Assembly: GCA_001898505.1 (NCBI GenBank)
Contig: MKTZ01000021.1
Span: forward strand, 165,151-229,150
Reading direction: 5' to 3'
Length of the DNA stretch: 64,000 nucleotides
From: Sphingobacteriales bacterium 50-39
Lineage (GTDB): Bacteria > Bacteroidota > Bacteroidia > Chitinophagales > Chitinophagaceae
A program made the translations under genes and the position numbers. How positions within the stretch are numbered: the stretch's first letter is position 1; each line of letters opens with the position of its first letter. The notes below the pieces were generated by a model, which saw nothing but the letters and a program-made list of their open reading frames with translations, did not search any database and had not been told where the DNA came from. Shown here piece after piece: positions 53,835-63,643 of the stretch.

Positions 53835-54494
53835 TCAATCAAATATCCACAATAATACGGGCTTTTTCGACGCATCGATCATTGGCTGGAGTTGTGTCAG
53901 GAATGCGGGCGACACCATCGGGCATCCCCGGCTGTTACAAATAGGATAAGGGTCTGTCTCACCATCGGGAACACAGCTGTAAGAATGCAGTACGATATGT
54001 CTCTCCAACGCGCGATCATTGGATGTATCGAGACCATAGAGCAGATAGGCCCTGCCGAACTGGCCTTTATAGGGATTGCCGATCCGGTATCTGCCGAGCG
54101 CGCTGCAACTGCTGCCATCGACGTTGGAGAATTCGGGTGAAAGGCTGAATGACCGGGGACCGCAGCCATGTGCTACGAGTCCGGATAGCAGCACAGAATC
54201 TTTATTGAGATCATAGACAAAGAACCTGTTCTTTCCTGAAGGGAGATGCATGTCCACGAGAAAGGCCATATTCCTGTTATAGGACTTGCGGGAAGAGGAA
54301 AGGAACGACCTGATCCCGGCGGCCTTTTCGGAAAGCCTGTCTGCTTCGGCCCTTTTTACACCGCGTGGGTCGAAGGCCTTGGTGGGACCGTGCTTCCATT
54401 TGTAAAAACCTTTGTAATAATAGTGTGCTGCTACCACGCATACGACAAATCCCAATCCCGCCAGCACGAGAAGTGATCTTCGAACAAGCCGCAT
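53835..54494 (-). CDS. L,D-transpeptidase catalytic-domain protein
   Basis: Membrane-anchored protein of 219 residues with an N-terminal helix (about 7-27). The catalytic domain belongs to the murein L,D-transpeptidase family: HIVLHSYSCV and the active-site Cys in NSRGCPMVSPAF. Such enzymes cross-link peptidoglycan or attach proteins to it, though a role in hydrolysis is possible. The FFVYDLNKDSVLLSGLVAHGCG region (in part) is the typical first strand pair. Confidence 0.88.
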   Translation of the reverse strand: MRLVRRSLLVLAGLGFVVCVVAAHYYYKGFYKWKHGPTKAFDPRGVKRAEADRLSEKAAGIRSFLSSSRKSYNRNMAFLVDMHLPSGKNRFFVYDLNKDSVLLSGLVAHGCGPRSFSLSPEFSNVDGSSCSALGRYRIGNPYKGQFGRAYLLYGLDTSNDRALERHIVLHSYSCVPDGETDPYPICNSRGCPMVSPAFLTQLQPMIDASKKPVLLWIFD

Positions 54495-54584
54495 AAAAAG
54501 GATTTAGTTCATTGGGATGCCTTCTAACGGGGATTCCATATGGTAAGGTGCGGCGGGGATGTTAAAGGTGTTATAAAGCAGCGT

Positions 54585-55145
54585 TTAGGGGTCAACGCCA
54601 AAATCGTAAAAAGTATAGGAAACATTGGCGCCGGATTGGTTGAGGGCCATCTTGTTCATAAAGCCATATTCACCAGGCGCCAGCTTTTCGGCGGGGATAA
54701 GGATATAGACGTCGTCCCCACCCTTCTGTATGTCAAGACGCACTACGTTCTTGATATCCTCTTCGCCACCAAAGCGACTATGGCTGCTGACGAGCGCGAT
54801 GCGATTGTTTTTTTTCGACTGGAATCGATAGAGCTGCAACATCATGGAGGGATCCATCATGGCGCCTGCGAGCTTGACGACAAAACGTAGCGTGTCGGTC
54901 TTCCGCATACGAATGACGGATCGGGTACCTTCCAGGGAATATCCCATCTGACTGCCACCGAACCCGAGCGCCTTCATCTTATTTTCGAGCCGGCCGTCGA
55001 CCCTTCCGAGCGCGGTGAGTGAATCGCCCCGATAGCAATATACCTGATTGAGGAAGGCGGGGTCTGGTACTTTCGCGGCGCTGCCGGACTGCCCGAAACC
55101 AGGAAGCGTAGCGAGCAGCAGGAGAAGAGCAAATGATGATCTCAT
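54585..55145 (-). CDS. Exported protein of unknown function
   Basis: A 186-residue protein with signal peptide MRSSFALLLLLATLPGFG. The mature part is strand-rich, for example TLRFVVKLAGAMMDP and VYILIPAEKLAPGEYGF, resembling a small periplasmic or surface domain. I do not recognise a family. It lies 21 bp after a PorT-like gene on the same strand and may share its transcript. Confidence 0.7.
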   Translation of the reverse strand: MRSSFALLLLLATLPGFGQSGSAAKVPDPAFLNQVYCYRGDSLTALGRVDGRLENKMKALGFGGSQMGYSLEGTRSVIRMRKTDTLRFVVKLAGAMMDPSMMLQLYRFQSKKNNRIALVSSHSRFGGEEDIKNVVRLDIQKGGDDVYILIPAEKLAPGEYGFMNKMALNQSGANVSYTFYDFGVDP

Positions 55146-55166
55146 AAATTCTCTTTTTTAAAAAGT

Positions 55167-55859
55167 TCAGAACCTGTAGCCGACGGAGAGCTGCACGACA
55201 TTATTTTTAAAATTGATATTGGGTGGAGCAAAGGAAGGCTGGCCGCCGCCAGTAAAGGAGGATTGTTTATAAAGATTGGCAAAGCTGAGACAATATCGTG
55301 CGCCTATGAGCAGCCCTGCTATAGGGTGGATCTCCACGCCACCTGCGAAGCCATAGTCAAACCGATTGTAATAGCTCAGGAGTTTGTCGGCGCTGGCGTT
55401 GCCGGTGCTGTATTGGCCGCTGTCGGCCTTGGCATTCAGGAGGTAGGATGTCGTTCCGCCCAACTGTACCTGGAAATATTTTGTGATGTTGATGGCCATC
55501 ATTTGTGTGAACATGAGATAGTCGAGATTCACGGACCCATTTACGGAATCATTCTTATAATTAAATCCGTGTCTGGAATAGAGCAGCTCGGTATGTGAAC
55601 CGAGTATCCTCTTTGGGTCGGTGGAATAAAAGACCCCAACGTGGTAGCCGGCGCGGACGCTGCTATTGATGGCTGAGGCATTGGTGACATTGGCAAAGTT
55701 CAGGCCGGCCTTGATGCCAATGCCGATGGAATGGTGTTCCTTTTTTTGTGTGGGTTGATTGGGTTGGCCGGGCTGACTGGGCTGCTGGCCGAGCAGGGTG
55801 AAAGGTAGGAGTATGATCAGGGCGCCGATGAACCGGGCGAGGGGTACATGGGGTTGCAT
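55167..55859 (-). CDS. PorT-like outer-membrane beta-barrel protein
   Basis: Exported protein of 230 residues. A signal peptide is followed by a Pro/Gln-rich linker (QPSQPGQPNQPTQKK) and the barrel start IGIKAGLNFANVTN, typical of the porin_8/PorT-like group. Later strands include YHVGVFYSTDP and the terminal VVQLSVGYRF, ending in Phe as expected for BAM recognition. Function unknown. Confidence 0.8.
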   Translation of the reverse strand: MQPHVPLARFIGALIILLPFTLLGQQPSQPGQPNQPTQKKEHHSIGIGIKAGLNFANVTNASAINSSVRAGYHVGVFYSTDPKRILGSHTELLYSRHGFNYKNDSVNGSVNLDYLMFTQMMAINITKYFQVQLGGTTSYLLNAKADSGQYSTGNASADKLLSYYNRFDYGFAGGVEIHPIAGLLIGARYCLSFANLYKQSSFTGGGQPSFAPPNINFKNNVVQLSVGYRF

Positions 55860-55929
55860 GTTTTTTTCTTACCAAGCTATAAAAAAAAGACCCCGGTGTC
55901 AATAGAACAAAAGTAGTAGGGGTGAGTGG

Positions 55930-56562
55930 TTATTTATTATAGGCCTTGTTGATGGCCTCGGTCCTATTCTGTACGTGCAGTTTTTCGTAGATGCGATGAA
56001 TATGCTGACGGACGGTGGCGGTGGAAATATGGAGCTGCTCGGCGATCTCTTTGTACAAAAGACCCCTGGCGAGGAGGTTGAGGACCTCGTTCTCGCGGGG
56101 AGATAACACTTCGGAGGGAGGCAGCTTATCGCTGGCGGGCGATTTGCGAAAGGTGTCTACGAGCTTGCGGGCGATGTTGGCGCTCATGGGCGACCCTCCC
56201 TGGTGAAGCTCTTTCAGTGACTCGAGGATGTGAACGAGACCGGTGTTCTTTAACAAATAGCCGGAGGCGCCTGCTTTCAGGGCTTCGAAAACTTTATCGT
56301 CATTCTCGTATACGGTGAACATCATGAACTGGATACGTTGGTCGAATAAACGTATCTGCCGGATGCATTCAATGCCATTCATGCCGGGGAGGTTGATATC
56401 CATGATCACGATGTCGGGGTGGAGGGAGGGAATGCCTTTAGAGGCCTCTTCTGCCGTGCGGAAGGTATCCAGGACGGTAAATTCCTGGCTCAGCGAAAGG
56501 AAGTTCTTCAATCCTTCGCGTACTTCGTCGAGGTCTTCTACTATGGCTAATGAGATAGGCAT
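55930..56562 (-). CDS. NarL/FixJ-type response regulator
   Basis: Response regulator of 210 residues paired with the large sensor kinase just upstream. The receiver domain has the phosphoacceptor Asp in DIVIMDINLPGMNG and Lys in SGYLLKNTG. The LuxR-type helix-turn-helix starts LSPRENEVLNLLARGLLYKEIAEQL (in part) with recognition helix STATVRQHIHRIYEKL. The kinase stop lies 52 bp upstream, so the two genes are probably co-transcribed. Confidence 0.93.
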   Translation of the reverse strand: MPISLAIVEDLDEVREGLKNFLSLSQEFTVLDTFRTAEEASKGIPSLHPDIVIMDINLPGMNGIECIRQIRLFDQRIQFMMFTVYENDDKVFEALKAGASGYLLKNTGLVHILESLKELHQGGSPMSANIARKLVDTFRKSPASDKLPPSEVLSPRENEVLNLLARGLLYKEIAEQLHISTATVRQHIHRIYEKLHVQNRTEAINKAYNK

Positions 56563-56614
56563 TTTTCGGACTTGAAGATACTACGGCGACCTGGCCTCTG
56601 CAATAGGACAAAAG

Positions 56615-59600
56615 TTATAAGGGCGCTACGATCTTTACCAGGGTGCCTCTTCCGATGCCCGGGCGCCCGGGGTCCAAAAAAGGACCATCTTCACTTCCGG
56701 GCTGGATCAGCAGGCGGCCGCCAATGTCCCTGATCCGCTGCTGCATATTGGCCAGACCATTGCTAAAGGGGCGTATCTGGCCCCTGTCGAAACCTATGCC
56801 GTCATCCTGGATGATAATGGTGAGGTTCCTACCTGTGTCCATGGATAGTCTTACGCAACCGGCCTGAGCATGTTTGACAATATTGTGAAGGGTTTCCTTT
56901 ATGGTGAGGAAGATGTTCCTGCGAAATTCCCCGCTGACAAAGAGGATTGGAAAATTATCGGGGGTCTCGACGGTGCAGCGGATACCGGCCTGTAACAAAT
57001 ATTCTACGGCATAGCTCCGGGTGTAGGCTAAAAGATCGCTGAGTGAATCATTCTTTTCATTCAGCGCCCATACGATCTCCCCCATCTTATCGATCATCTC
57101 ATGAGAATATTCCCGGATGCTGGTGATCTCCTCTTCGATGGGGAGCTGCTGCTGTTTCTTGATACCAATGGTCTCGCTGAGGAATTTTATCCGGGAGAGG
57201 CCGGCGCCAAGATCGTCGTGCATGTCGGTGGCGATCCTTGTCCTCTCTTTTTCGATGGCCTGTTTTTTCTCCAGCAGGGTACGCTGCACTTCCAGCCGGC
57301 GACGGATATAGCTTCTGATGGCCAGCATAATGATGGCGGTGAGGACAAGGACGAGTGCGGTGCGGAACCACCAGGTCTGCCACCAGGGAGGGTGAATAAT
57401 AAATGCGTAGGAGGCTGTCTGTTCGGGATAGCGTCCAGTGGGGAACTGAGCCCGCACCCGGAGCATATACGTCCCAGGAGGAAGGTTGACGAAGTTGATG
57501 GCGGACTGTACGGAAGGGGTGCTCCATTTCGGATCGCGACTGCCCTCGAGCAGCCAGGTGTAGCGGGTGCGGCCTTCGTCGGTGAAAGCAGGCGTTCCGA
57601 TGAAAAAGGACAGGGTATTGCGGTCGTATGGGAGGATAAGGCGCTCTCCGGCCGGGTTGGGGATAGGTTTGTCACCCACGAGCACCTTGGAAAAAAGGAC
57701 CGGAGGCTGGTAGTTGCTTTTTGGATCGCCGGAAGAGTCGATCTTCATAAAGCCTTCTCTTGTCAATGCCCAGTGTATCCCTCCGGCGGAGGACAATATC
57801 TTATCAATATGCTGGTAGGTGTCGTTGCTGTGGACGACATCCTCGATGGTAAAATGTCCTCCCTCGGACCTGATCTTATTCAGCCCGGTAGGTGTGCAGG
57901 CCCATATGGTATTGTCCGCATCCGCAAGAAGATAGTTGACGAAATTCTCGGAAAGGCCGTTGGCAATGGTGATCTGTTTATAGGATATCAGCTGCATGTC
58001 GTTGAAGAAAAGGCAGAACAGGCCGTGATCCCTGCTGCCGATCCATACCCGTCCCTTACCATCCACGGCGAGCGACCGGGGGCTGATCTCCGGCAGCTCA
58101 GATTTGAACCTTTTCAGCAGTTGCAGGGAAGAGCCCTGACCGGAGTCATTGATCTTATAAACGGACATCTCGTGTGCGCGTGTGATGGTCCAGAGACGAT
58201 GGTGTTTGTCAATGGCGGTCTGGTCGATGTATCCGGAAACAGGATACTGTGTTACTCTCCTATTGAAAAGATGGGTGAGTTTGGTAGAAGTAATAGTGAC
58301 ATTCCCATCGGTGTCGACGCACGCATTCCCATCTATGACGGAGGTATCGTGAAAGAGCAGCGATACCTGGAATTGCTGTCCAGGGAGAAGGCGTAGCGTA
58401 TAGATGTCCCGCAAGCCGACGAGATATGTTTTGGAGGGGCTGGCGAGAAGATGACCTGCCAGCGGGACGGGACCTGCCGCTCGGTAAGTTTTTTTTGCTC
58501 GGCCTGTCATAAGCAGCAGGGTCTTTTTAACAGCATCGAAGAACCAGACGGTGTCGTTGTTGCTCCTGGCGGAAATATCCGTGACGGTGAAGCCGGGTTC
58601 TGGCTGGGGATAATACTGAACATGCCGGCTGACGAGCTTGACGATCCCATTCTGCTCGTTGGTAAACCACATGTTGTTCTCCCTGTCTTCCAGGATAGAG
58701 GTGGTCTCACCGGTGGGGAGGCCACCGGCTTCACTGAATTGCTGCTGGCCGCCGCCCCTGTCTATTCTTATGATCTTCCGCGTGGGTACGAGCCAGAGGC
58801 TGGAGTCTCTGTCGAAATACAGGTACTCACTGAGGATGTTGCCGGCCGTCGTGTAAGGATGAGGCGGAGGCAGGAGATGGAATATATGGTGTGATAATGC
58901 TTCGGCATCTACTTCCCGGACACCTTCGTCAGTGGTCAGCAGAAGATGGCCGTTGGGGGTGATGGCGGCAAAAGTATAGAGATGGGTATTTTCCGGAATA
59001 ATACATTGATGAGTATCGAGGTTGTAGATGATGAGGGAGGGGAGCGATGTACGGGAGAAAGGGAAGGGCTGGCAGACAAGAATAAGCTGTCTATGCCATT
59101 CGACGCCCTGCAGGATATTTCTTCCGACGTCTGTTCCTGCGCTGTCGGACAAGGTGATCCTGGTCCAGTGCGGACGGGCTGGCTGGCTACCGGGCGTGTG
59201 ATCCTGATCCAGCCTGTAGAGGCCTTCGTCGCAGAGTCCATAGTAATACCCGTCGCTGCTGTGGATGATATGGTTGACGACGGGATAGAAATGATCGGAC
59301 ATCTCTATATTCCGGAGAATGCCACGTACGAGGCAATGCAGTGCGCGTCCATTGGGGATGACCCATAACGAGTCGTCTCCCATCTCCACTATCTCGTTGA
59401 CGAGGCTGGCGATGAGTCCGTCCTCCGTGGTATAGTTCATGAAACGGGAGCCATCATAGACGCTGAGCCCTCCGTAGGTGCAGATATAAAGACGTCCTTT
59501 GCTGTCCTGGTAGATGGAGCGGGCCCTGTTGTTGACAAGACCATTTTTTGGAGTGTAGCGGGAAAAGAAATACTGCTGCGCATACAGGCTATGGACACAG

Positions 59601-59632
59601 ACAAGTAGGTATAGAAACATACTGACCCGCAT
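56615..59632 (-). CDS. Two-component propeller sensor histidine kinase
   Basis: Membrane sensor of 1005 residues: signal peptide (cleavage near LYAQ), periplasmic beta-propellers made of Reg_prop repeats (such as SIYQDSKGRLYICTYGGLSVYD, in part), a Y_Y_Y domain near 655-735, one transmembrane helix near 755-775, then HisKA_3 and HATPase_c. The H-box is RIATDMHDDLGAG and the G-box is IIQDDGIGFD. In gut Bacteroides related hybrid sensors detect glycans, but this one lacks a fused regulator, and its ligand is unknown. Confidence 0.9.
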   Translation of the reverse strand: MRVSMFLYLLVCVHSLYAQQYFFSRYTPKNGLVNNRARSIYQDSKGRLYICTYGGLSVYDGSRFMNYTTEDGLIASLVNEIVEMGDDSLWVIPNGRALHCLVRGILRNIEMSDHFYPVVNHIIHSSDGYYYGLCDEGLYRLDQDHTPGSQPARPHWTRITLSDSAGTDVGRNILQGVEWHRQLILVCQPFPFSRTSLPSLIIYNLDTHQCIIPENTHLYTFAAITPNGHLLLTTDEGVREVDAEALSHHIFHLLPPPHPYTTAGNILSEYLYFDRDSSLWLVPTRKIIRIDRGGGQQQFSEAGGLPTGETTSILEDRENNMWFTNEQNGIVKLVSRHVQYYPQPEPGFTVTDISARSNNDTVWFFDAVKKTLLLMTGRAKKTYRAAGPVPLAGHLLASPSKTYLVGLRDIYTLRLLPGQQFQVSLLFHDTSVIDGNACVDTDGNVTITSTKLTHLFNRRVTQYPVSGYIDQTAIDKHHRLWTITRAHEMSVYKINDSGQGSSLQLLKRFKSELPEISPRSLAVDGKGRVWIGSRDHGLFCLFFNDMQLISYKQITIANGLSENFVNYLLADADNTIWACTPTGLNKIRSEGGHFTIEDVVHSNDTYQHIDKILSSAGGIHWALTREGFMKIDSSGDPKSNYQPPVLFSKVLVGDKPIPNPAGERLILPYDRNTLSFFIGTPAFTDEGRTRYTWLLEGSRDPKWSTPSVQSAINFVNLPPGTYMLRVRAQFPTGRYPEQTASYAFIIHPPWWQTWWFRTALVLVLTAIIMLAIRSYIRRRLEVQRTLLEKKQAIEKERTRIATDMHDDLGAGLSRIKFLSETIGIKKQQQLPIEEEITSIREYSHEMIDKMGEIVWALNEKNDSLSDLLAYTRSYAVEYLLQAGIRCTVETPDNFPILFVSGEFRRNIFLTIKETLHNIVKHAQAGCVRLSMDTGRNLTIIIQDDGIGFDRGQIRPFSNGLANMQQRIRDIGGRLLIQPGSEDGPFLDPGRPGIGRGTLVKIVAPL

Positions 59633-59691
59633 ACCCGAAAGATTTGGTTGTATCTATGGGACAGGAGTAAGCAGACAGAGAAGAGGGACGG

Positions 59692-61626
59692 CTATTGCAT
59701 CATCATGCTGACGTTGACCTTATCCTTCATCATGTCGCGAATGGTGGCGGCAATGGCTGGGGCATCATAGCCACATTCATGCTGCAGCTCTTTCAACGTA
59801 CCGTGTTCAACGATGTGGTCAGGTATACCGAGCATCCGGACATTGGCCTTGTAACCATGTGCGGCCTGGAATTCGAGTATGGCGGAGCCAAAGCCTCCTA
59901 CGATGGTGCCATCCTCTACGGTGAGGATATTGTCGTATTTCGAGAATACTTCATGGAGCAATTCTTCATCGAGGGGTTTGGCAAAGCGCATGTCGTAGTG
60001 GGCTGGGTTGAGGCCGTCCATCTTCAGTTCACGGATAGCGGTGGTGGCAAAGTTGCCGGGGTGACCGAGGGTCAGGATCGCAACGCCTTCTCCATCCTTT
60101 ATCTTACGTCCTTTGCCGATGGGTATTTCCTGGAAGGGAGTTCTCCACTGGGGCATGACGCCTTCGCCGCGGGGGTAACGGATGACAAAGGGATGCTGGT
60201 TGCTGTCCAGCTGGGCGGTATATAGAAGGTTGCGAAGCTCGCTCTCGTTCATGGGTGCGCTGACGACGATATTGGGGACGCAACGCATGTAAGGAATATC
60301 GTAAGCTCCATGATGAGTAGGGCCATCTTCTCCCACGAGGCCGGCGCGGTCAAGGCAAAATACGACGGGCAGGTTTTGGATGGCCACATCGTGTATCACC
60401 TGGTCGTAGGCGCGCTGCATAAAGGAAGAATAGATATTGCAGAAGACGCGCATGCCCTGGGTGGCCATACCGGCGGAGAGGGTGACGGCGTGCTGCTCGC
60501 ATATGCCTACGTCAAAGGCCCTGTCGGGCATCTTTTCCATCATGAACTTCAGGGAAGAGCCGCTGGGCATGGCGGGTGTAATGCCAAATATCTTTTTATT
60601 CATCTCAGCCAGCTCGATGATGGTATGTCCAAAGACATCCTGGTATTTGGGCGGCTGTGGAGTCTCGTAGTGTTTCTTATAGATCTCCCCTGTGATCTTG
60701 TCGAACAATCCGGGGGCATGCCATTTGGTCTGATCTTTTTCGGCGAGAGCATAGCCCTTCCCTTTGACGGTCATGATATGCAGTAGCTTGGGACCGGGGA
60801 TATTCTTCAGGTCATTGAGGGTGTCCACCAGCTTGGTGATATTGTGTCCGTCGATGGGTCCAAAGTAGCGGAGATTAAGGGATTCGAACAAATTGCTGCT
60901 GCGGCTGATAAAGCCTTTGATGCTGTGTTCGATCTTGCTGGCTATGTCCCGGCTAAAGGTGCTGCCGATGGGCAGCTTGCCAAGGGCCTTCCAGATATCA
61001 TCCTTGAGCTTGTTATAGGTCTGGGAGGTGGAAATATCGGTGAGGTATTCCTTCAGGGCGCCTACATTGGGGTCGATGCTCATGCAATTGTCGTTCAGGA
61101 TGATGAGCAGGTCGGTATCGGCCACACCGGCGTGGTTCATGCCTTCGAAGGCCAGTCCGGCGGTCATGGCGCCGTCGCCGATGACAGCTACCGCCTTACG
61201 ATCGTCCTCGCCTTTGTATTTGGCGGCCATGGCCATGCCAAGGGCGGCGCTGATGGAGGTGGAGGAATGGCCTACTCCGAATGTATCATATTGACTTTCA
61301 GAGCGTCGTGGAAATCCACTCACCCCGTTGTACTTCCTGTTGGTGCTGAAATTATCTCTGCGGCCTGTGAGGATCTTGTGACCGTAGGCCTGGTGTCCTA
61401 CATCCCATACGAGCTGGTCGTAGGGGGTGTTGAAGACGTAGTGGAGGGCTACGGTGAGCTCAACGACGCCCAAACTGGCTGCAAAATGGCCTCCGTGAAC
61501 GCTCACGGTATCGATGATGTATTGACGGAGTTCGTCGCTGACCTTCTGTAATTGGTCCCTGCTGAGCTTTTTAAGATCGGCGGGGGAATCGATGGTTTTT
61601 AACAGAGGACCGGGGGTAATTTCCAT
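59692..61626 (-). CDS. dxs: 1-deoxy-D-xylulose-5-phosphate synthase
   Basis: TPP-dependent enzyme of 644 residues that condenses pyruvate and glyceraldehyde 3-phosphate, the first step of the MEP isoprenoid pathway. TPP-binding residues are in IGDGAMTAGLAFEGMNHAG (in part) and LNDNCMSIDPNVG. HGGHFAASLGVVELTVALH and the C-terminal LDRAGLVGEDGPTHHGAYD (in part) are further signatures. No other MEP gene is nearby. Confidence 0.96.
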   Translation of the reverse strand: MEITPGPLLKTIDSPADLKKLSRDQLQKVSDELRQYIIDTVSVHGGHFAASLGVVELTVALHYVFNTPYDQLVWDVGHQAYGHKILTGRRDNFSTNRKYNGVSGFPRRSESQYDTFGVGHSSTSISAALGMAMAAKYKGEDDRKAVAVIGDGAMTAGLAFEGMNHAGVADTDLLIILNDNCMSIDPNVGALKEYLTDISTSQTYNKLKDDIWKALGKLPIGSTFSRDIASKIEHSIKGFISRSSNLFESLNLRYFGPIDGHNITKLVDTLNDLKNIPGPKLLHIMTVKGKGYALAEKDQTKWHAPGLFDKITGEIYKKHYETPQPPKYQDVFGHTIIELAEMNKKIFGITPAMPSGSSLKFMMEKMPDRAFDVGICEQHAVTLSAGMATQGMRVFCNIYSSFMQRAYDQVIHDVAIQNLPVVFCLDRAGLVGEDGPTHHGAYDIPYMRCVPNIVVSAPMNESELRNLLYTAQLDSNQHPFVIRYPRGEGVMPQWRTPFQEIPIGKGRKIKDGEGVAILTLGHPGNFATTAIRELKMDGLNPAHYDMRFAKPLDEELLHEVFSKYDNILTVEDGTIVGGFGSAILEFQAAHGYKANVRMLGIPDHIVEHGTLKELQHECGYDAPAIAATIRDMMKDKVNVSMMMQ

Positions 61627-61778
61627 TTCGGAGTTCTTTGATCCTGTAAAAATACACCATTATTTGGTATCCTGCCACCCTTGGTGGCAGATCCCATTTT
61701 ATGCGGTTTACCGAACCGATGACCTATGAAATCTGGCCATTAATACAATTTAAGAGTAAACCAGCGGAGGAAAAGGAG

Positions 61779-61786
61779 TAGATTTG
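61779..61786 (+). promoter_or_regulatory. Candidate -7 box of the LytS-like kinase gene
   Basis: TAGATTTG matches TAnnTTTG exactly and ends 5 bp before the ATG. A separate perfect hairpin, CTGCCACC/GGTGGCAG (61672-61690), lies upstream in the dxs-kinase divergent spacer. Confidence 0.4.
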
Positions 61787-61791
61787 GCGGT

Positions 61792-62844
61792 ATGCCTAAA
61801 AATGCAAGCAGATATTATTGGTTGTGCCAGATCAGTGGCTGGGGGTTTTTGGGTTTGGTGATGGTGCTTTTCTCTTCCACATTCGAACAAAAAATTACCG
61901 TTAAATTAATTGAGTTTCTGGCAGTTGTAGTTATCACGGGGATATTGACGACCCATGTGTTCCGAGAAGTGATACGAAGATCGGGCTGGCTGATGCTGCC
62001 GGTGGAAAAGGCCCTGCCAAAATTGCTGATCGGGGTATTGCTGACCTGTGTGGTCGACAGTCTGATCCGGATTGTGGTGGTGGATTCCCTGGGGCTGTCC
62101 ATGACCCGGCAGAAAATGGACTTTATCCCCCGACTGCTGGCTACGACCTTCGACAATGGTCTTTTGATCATTCCCTGGACTCTGATCTACTACTTCTATC
62201 ACTACATCGAAAAAAGCCGTAAGCAGCAGCTGGATACCCTGAAGCTGGAGGCACTTGTAAAAGAGCTGGAGCTCAAGACGATAAAGTCGCATATCAATCC
62301 TCATTTTATTTTCAACGCCCTCAACAGTATCCGGGCCCTGGTAGATGAAAATCCTGCGCGCGCCCGTACAGCCATTACTGAACTGAGCAATATCCTTCGC
62401 AGCAGCATGCAGGCGGAGAAGCTGGAGACCGTGACCTTCGAGAAGGAGCTGAACATCGTAAAAGACTATCTGGCGCTGGAGCACATCCGATTTGAAGACA
62501 GGCTGCAGATCGAGTATGCCATCGATGAAGACACGCTGGATCAGCCTATCCCTCCCATGATGCTGCAGACATTGGTGGAGAATGCGATCAAGCACGGCAT
62601 CAGCAAACAGGTGGGTGGAGGTAAGGTAAAGATCATATCGGACTTCTCGAACAGCTACCACGAGCTGGTGATACAGAATACGGGTTATCTCAATGGCGCC
62701 CGAAATGGGGATGGTTTCGGTCTGGCGAGCACGAAAAACAGATTGCAGATCTTATTCGGACAAAAAGCTAACTTCGACATCCGGGAGGTAGATGGGAATA
62801 CGGTGGAAGCGCGGGTGCTGATCCCTATAGACCAGGGGAAATAG
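61792..62844 (+). CDS. LytS/YehU-family sensor histidine kinase
   Basis: Membrane histidine kinase of 350 residues of the His_kinase (PF06580) type. Four transmembrane helices (about 12-150) and a short coiled coil precede the phosphoacceptor region LKSHINPHFIFNALNSIRAL-like (written in sequence as SHINPHFIFNALNSI). The HATPase part shows MMLQTLVENAIKHGI and GFGLASTKNRLQ. It pairs with the LytTR regulator gene 51 bp downstream. Confidence 0.92.
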   Translation: MPKNASRYYWLCQISGWGFLGLVMVLFSSTFEQKITVKLIEFLAVVVITGILTTHVFREVIRRSGWLMLPVEKALPKLLIGVLLTCVVDSLIRIVVVDSLGLSMTRQKMDFIPRLLATTFDNGLLIIPWTLIYYFYHYIEKSRKQQLDTLKLEALVKELELKTIKSHINPHFIFNALNSIRALVDENPARARTAITELSNILRSSMQAEKLETVTFEKELNIVKDYLALEHIRFEDRLQIEYAIDEDTLDQPIPPMMLQTLVENAIKHGISKQVGGGKVKIISDFSNSYHELVIQNTGYLNGARNGDGFGLASTKNRLQILFGQKANFDIREVDGNTVEARVLIPIDQGK

Positions 62845-62895
62845 GACCGGGCCAAACCTGTGTCCAAGGACCAGAATGAATAACATGAAAAAACT

Positions 62896-63630
62896 ATGAT
62901 CAGAGCTATCATTATCGACGACGAACGTCTTGCCAGGAATGAGTTGAAAAAGCTGTTAATGGACTTCCCTGAGATCGAGGTCATTGCAGAAGCGGCCAAT
63001 GCCAGCGAGGGTGTAGAAAAGATCGATTCATTGAACCCGGACCTGATCTTTCTCGATATACAAATGCCCGGCAAGACGGGATTCGACATGTTGTCCGAGC
63101 TGGAAAGGGCGCCCAATGTCATTTTCACTACCGCCTATGACGAATATGCGCTAAAAGCTTTTGAGGTCAACGCTCTCGACTACCTGTTAAAGCCGGTGGA
63201 GCCCAAGAGACTGGCGGATGCGTTGCAAAAACTACAATTAGAAGAAGATAAAGAACCCATTTCGGAACATACCATCTCCGTCAATCGCAGCATACTGAGC
63301 GAACATGACCAGGTATTTGTCAAGGATGGGGAACGCTGTTGGTTTGTAAAGCTGTCGGATATCCGGCTGTTCGAGAGTGTGGGCAACTATGCCAAGGTCT
63401 ACTTTGGGGCTAACAAGCCATTGATCTTGAAATCGCTGAACGCACTGGAAGAAAGGCTGGACGAAAAGGTTTTCTTCCGGGCCAATCGAAAGCATATTGT
63501 CAATTTGCGACTCATTGAAAAGATCGAGCCTTATTTCAACGGAGGGCTGCTGCTGGAGATGAAAGGAGGAGAGAAGATCGAGGTCAGCCGCCGTCAGACG
63601 GTGAAGTTCAAAGAGATGATGAGTTTATAA
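62896..63630 (+). CDS. LytTR-family response regulator
   Basis: Response regulator of 244 residues. The receiver domain shows IIDDERLARNELKKLL and phosphoacceptor Asp in LIFLDIQMPGKTG, with Lys in LLKPVEPKRL. The C-terminal LytTR DNA-binding domain shows RCWFVKLSDIRLFESVGNY (in part) and RANRKHIVNLRLIEKI. It follows its LytS-like kinase; the downstream peptidase gene starts 13 bp later and may be in the same transcript. Confidence 0.94.
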   Translation: MIRAIIIDDERLARNELKKLLMDFPEIEVIAEAANASEGVEKIDSLNPDLIFLDIQMPGKTGFDMLSELERAPNVIFTTAYDEYALKAFEVNALDYLLKPVEPKRLADALQKLQLEEDKEPISEHTISVNRSILSEHDQVFVKDGERCWFVKLSDIRLFESVGNYAKVYFGANKPLILKSLNALEERLDEKVFFRANRKHIVNLRLIEKIEPYFNGGLLLEMKGGEKIEVSRRQTVKFKEMMSL

Positions 63631-63643
63631 TACTTTATTATAC

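Noticed and set aside
57101..58396. 431-codon open frame antisense to the propeller sensor kinase
   Set aside because: Shadow of the kinase reading frame with no motif or promoter.
61672..61690. Hairpin CTGCCACC/GGTGGCAG near dxs as another element copy
   Set aside because: It has a similar stem length and loop, but neither the GTCCGAAGGAC-like palindrome nor the CATTAG box follows.
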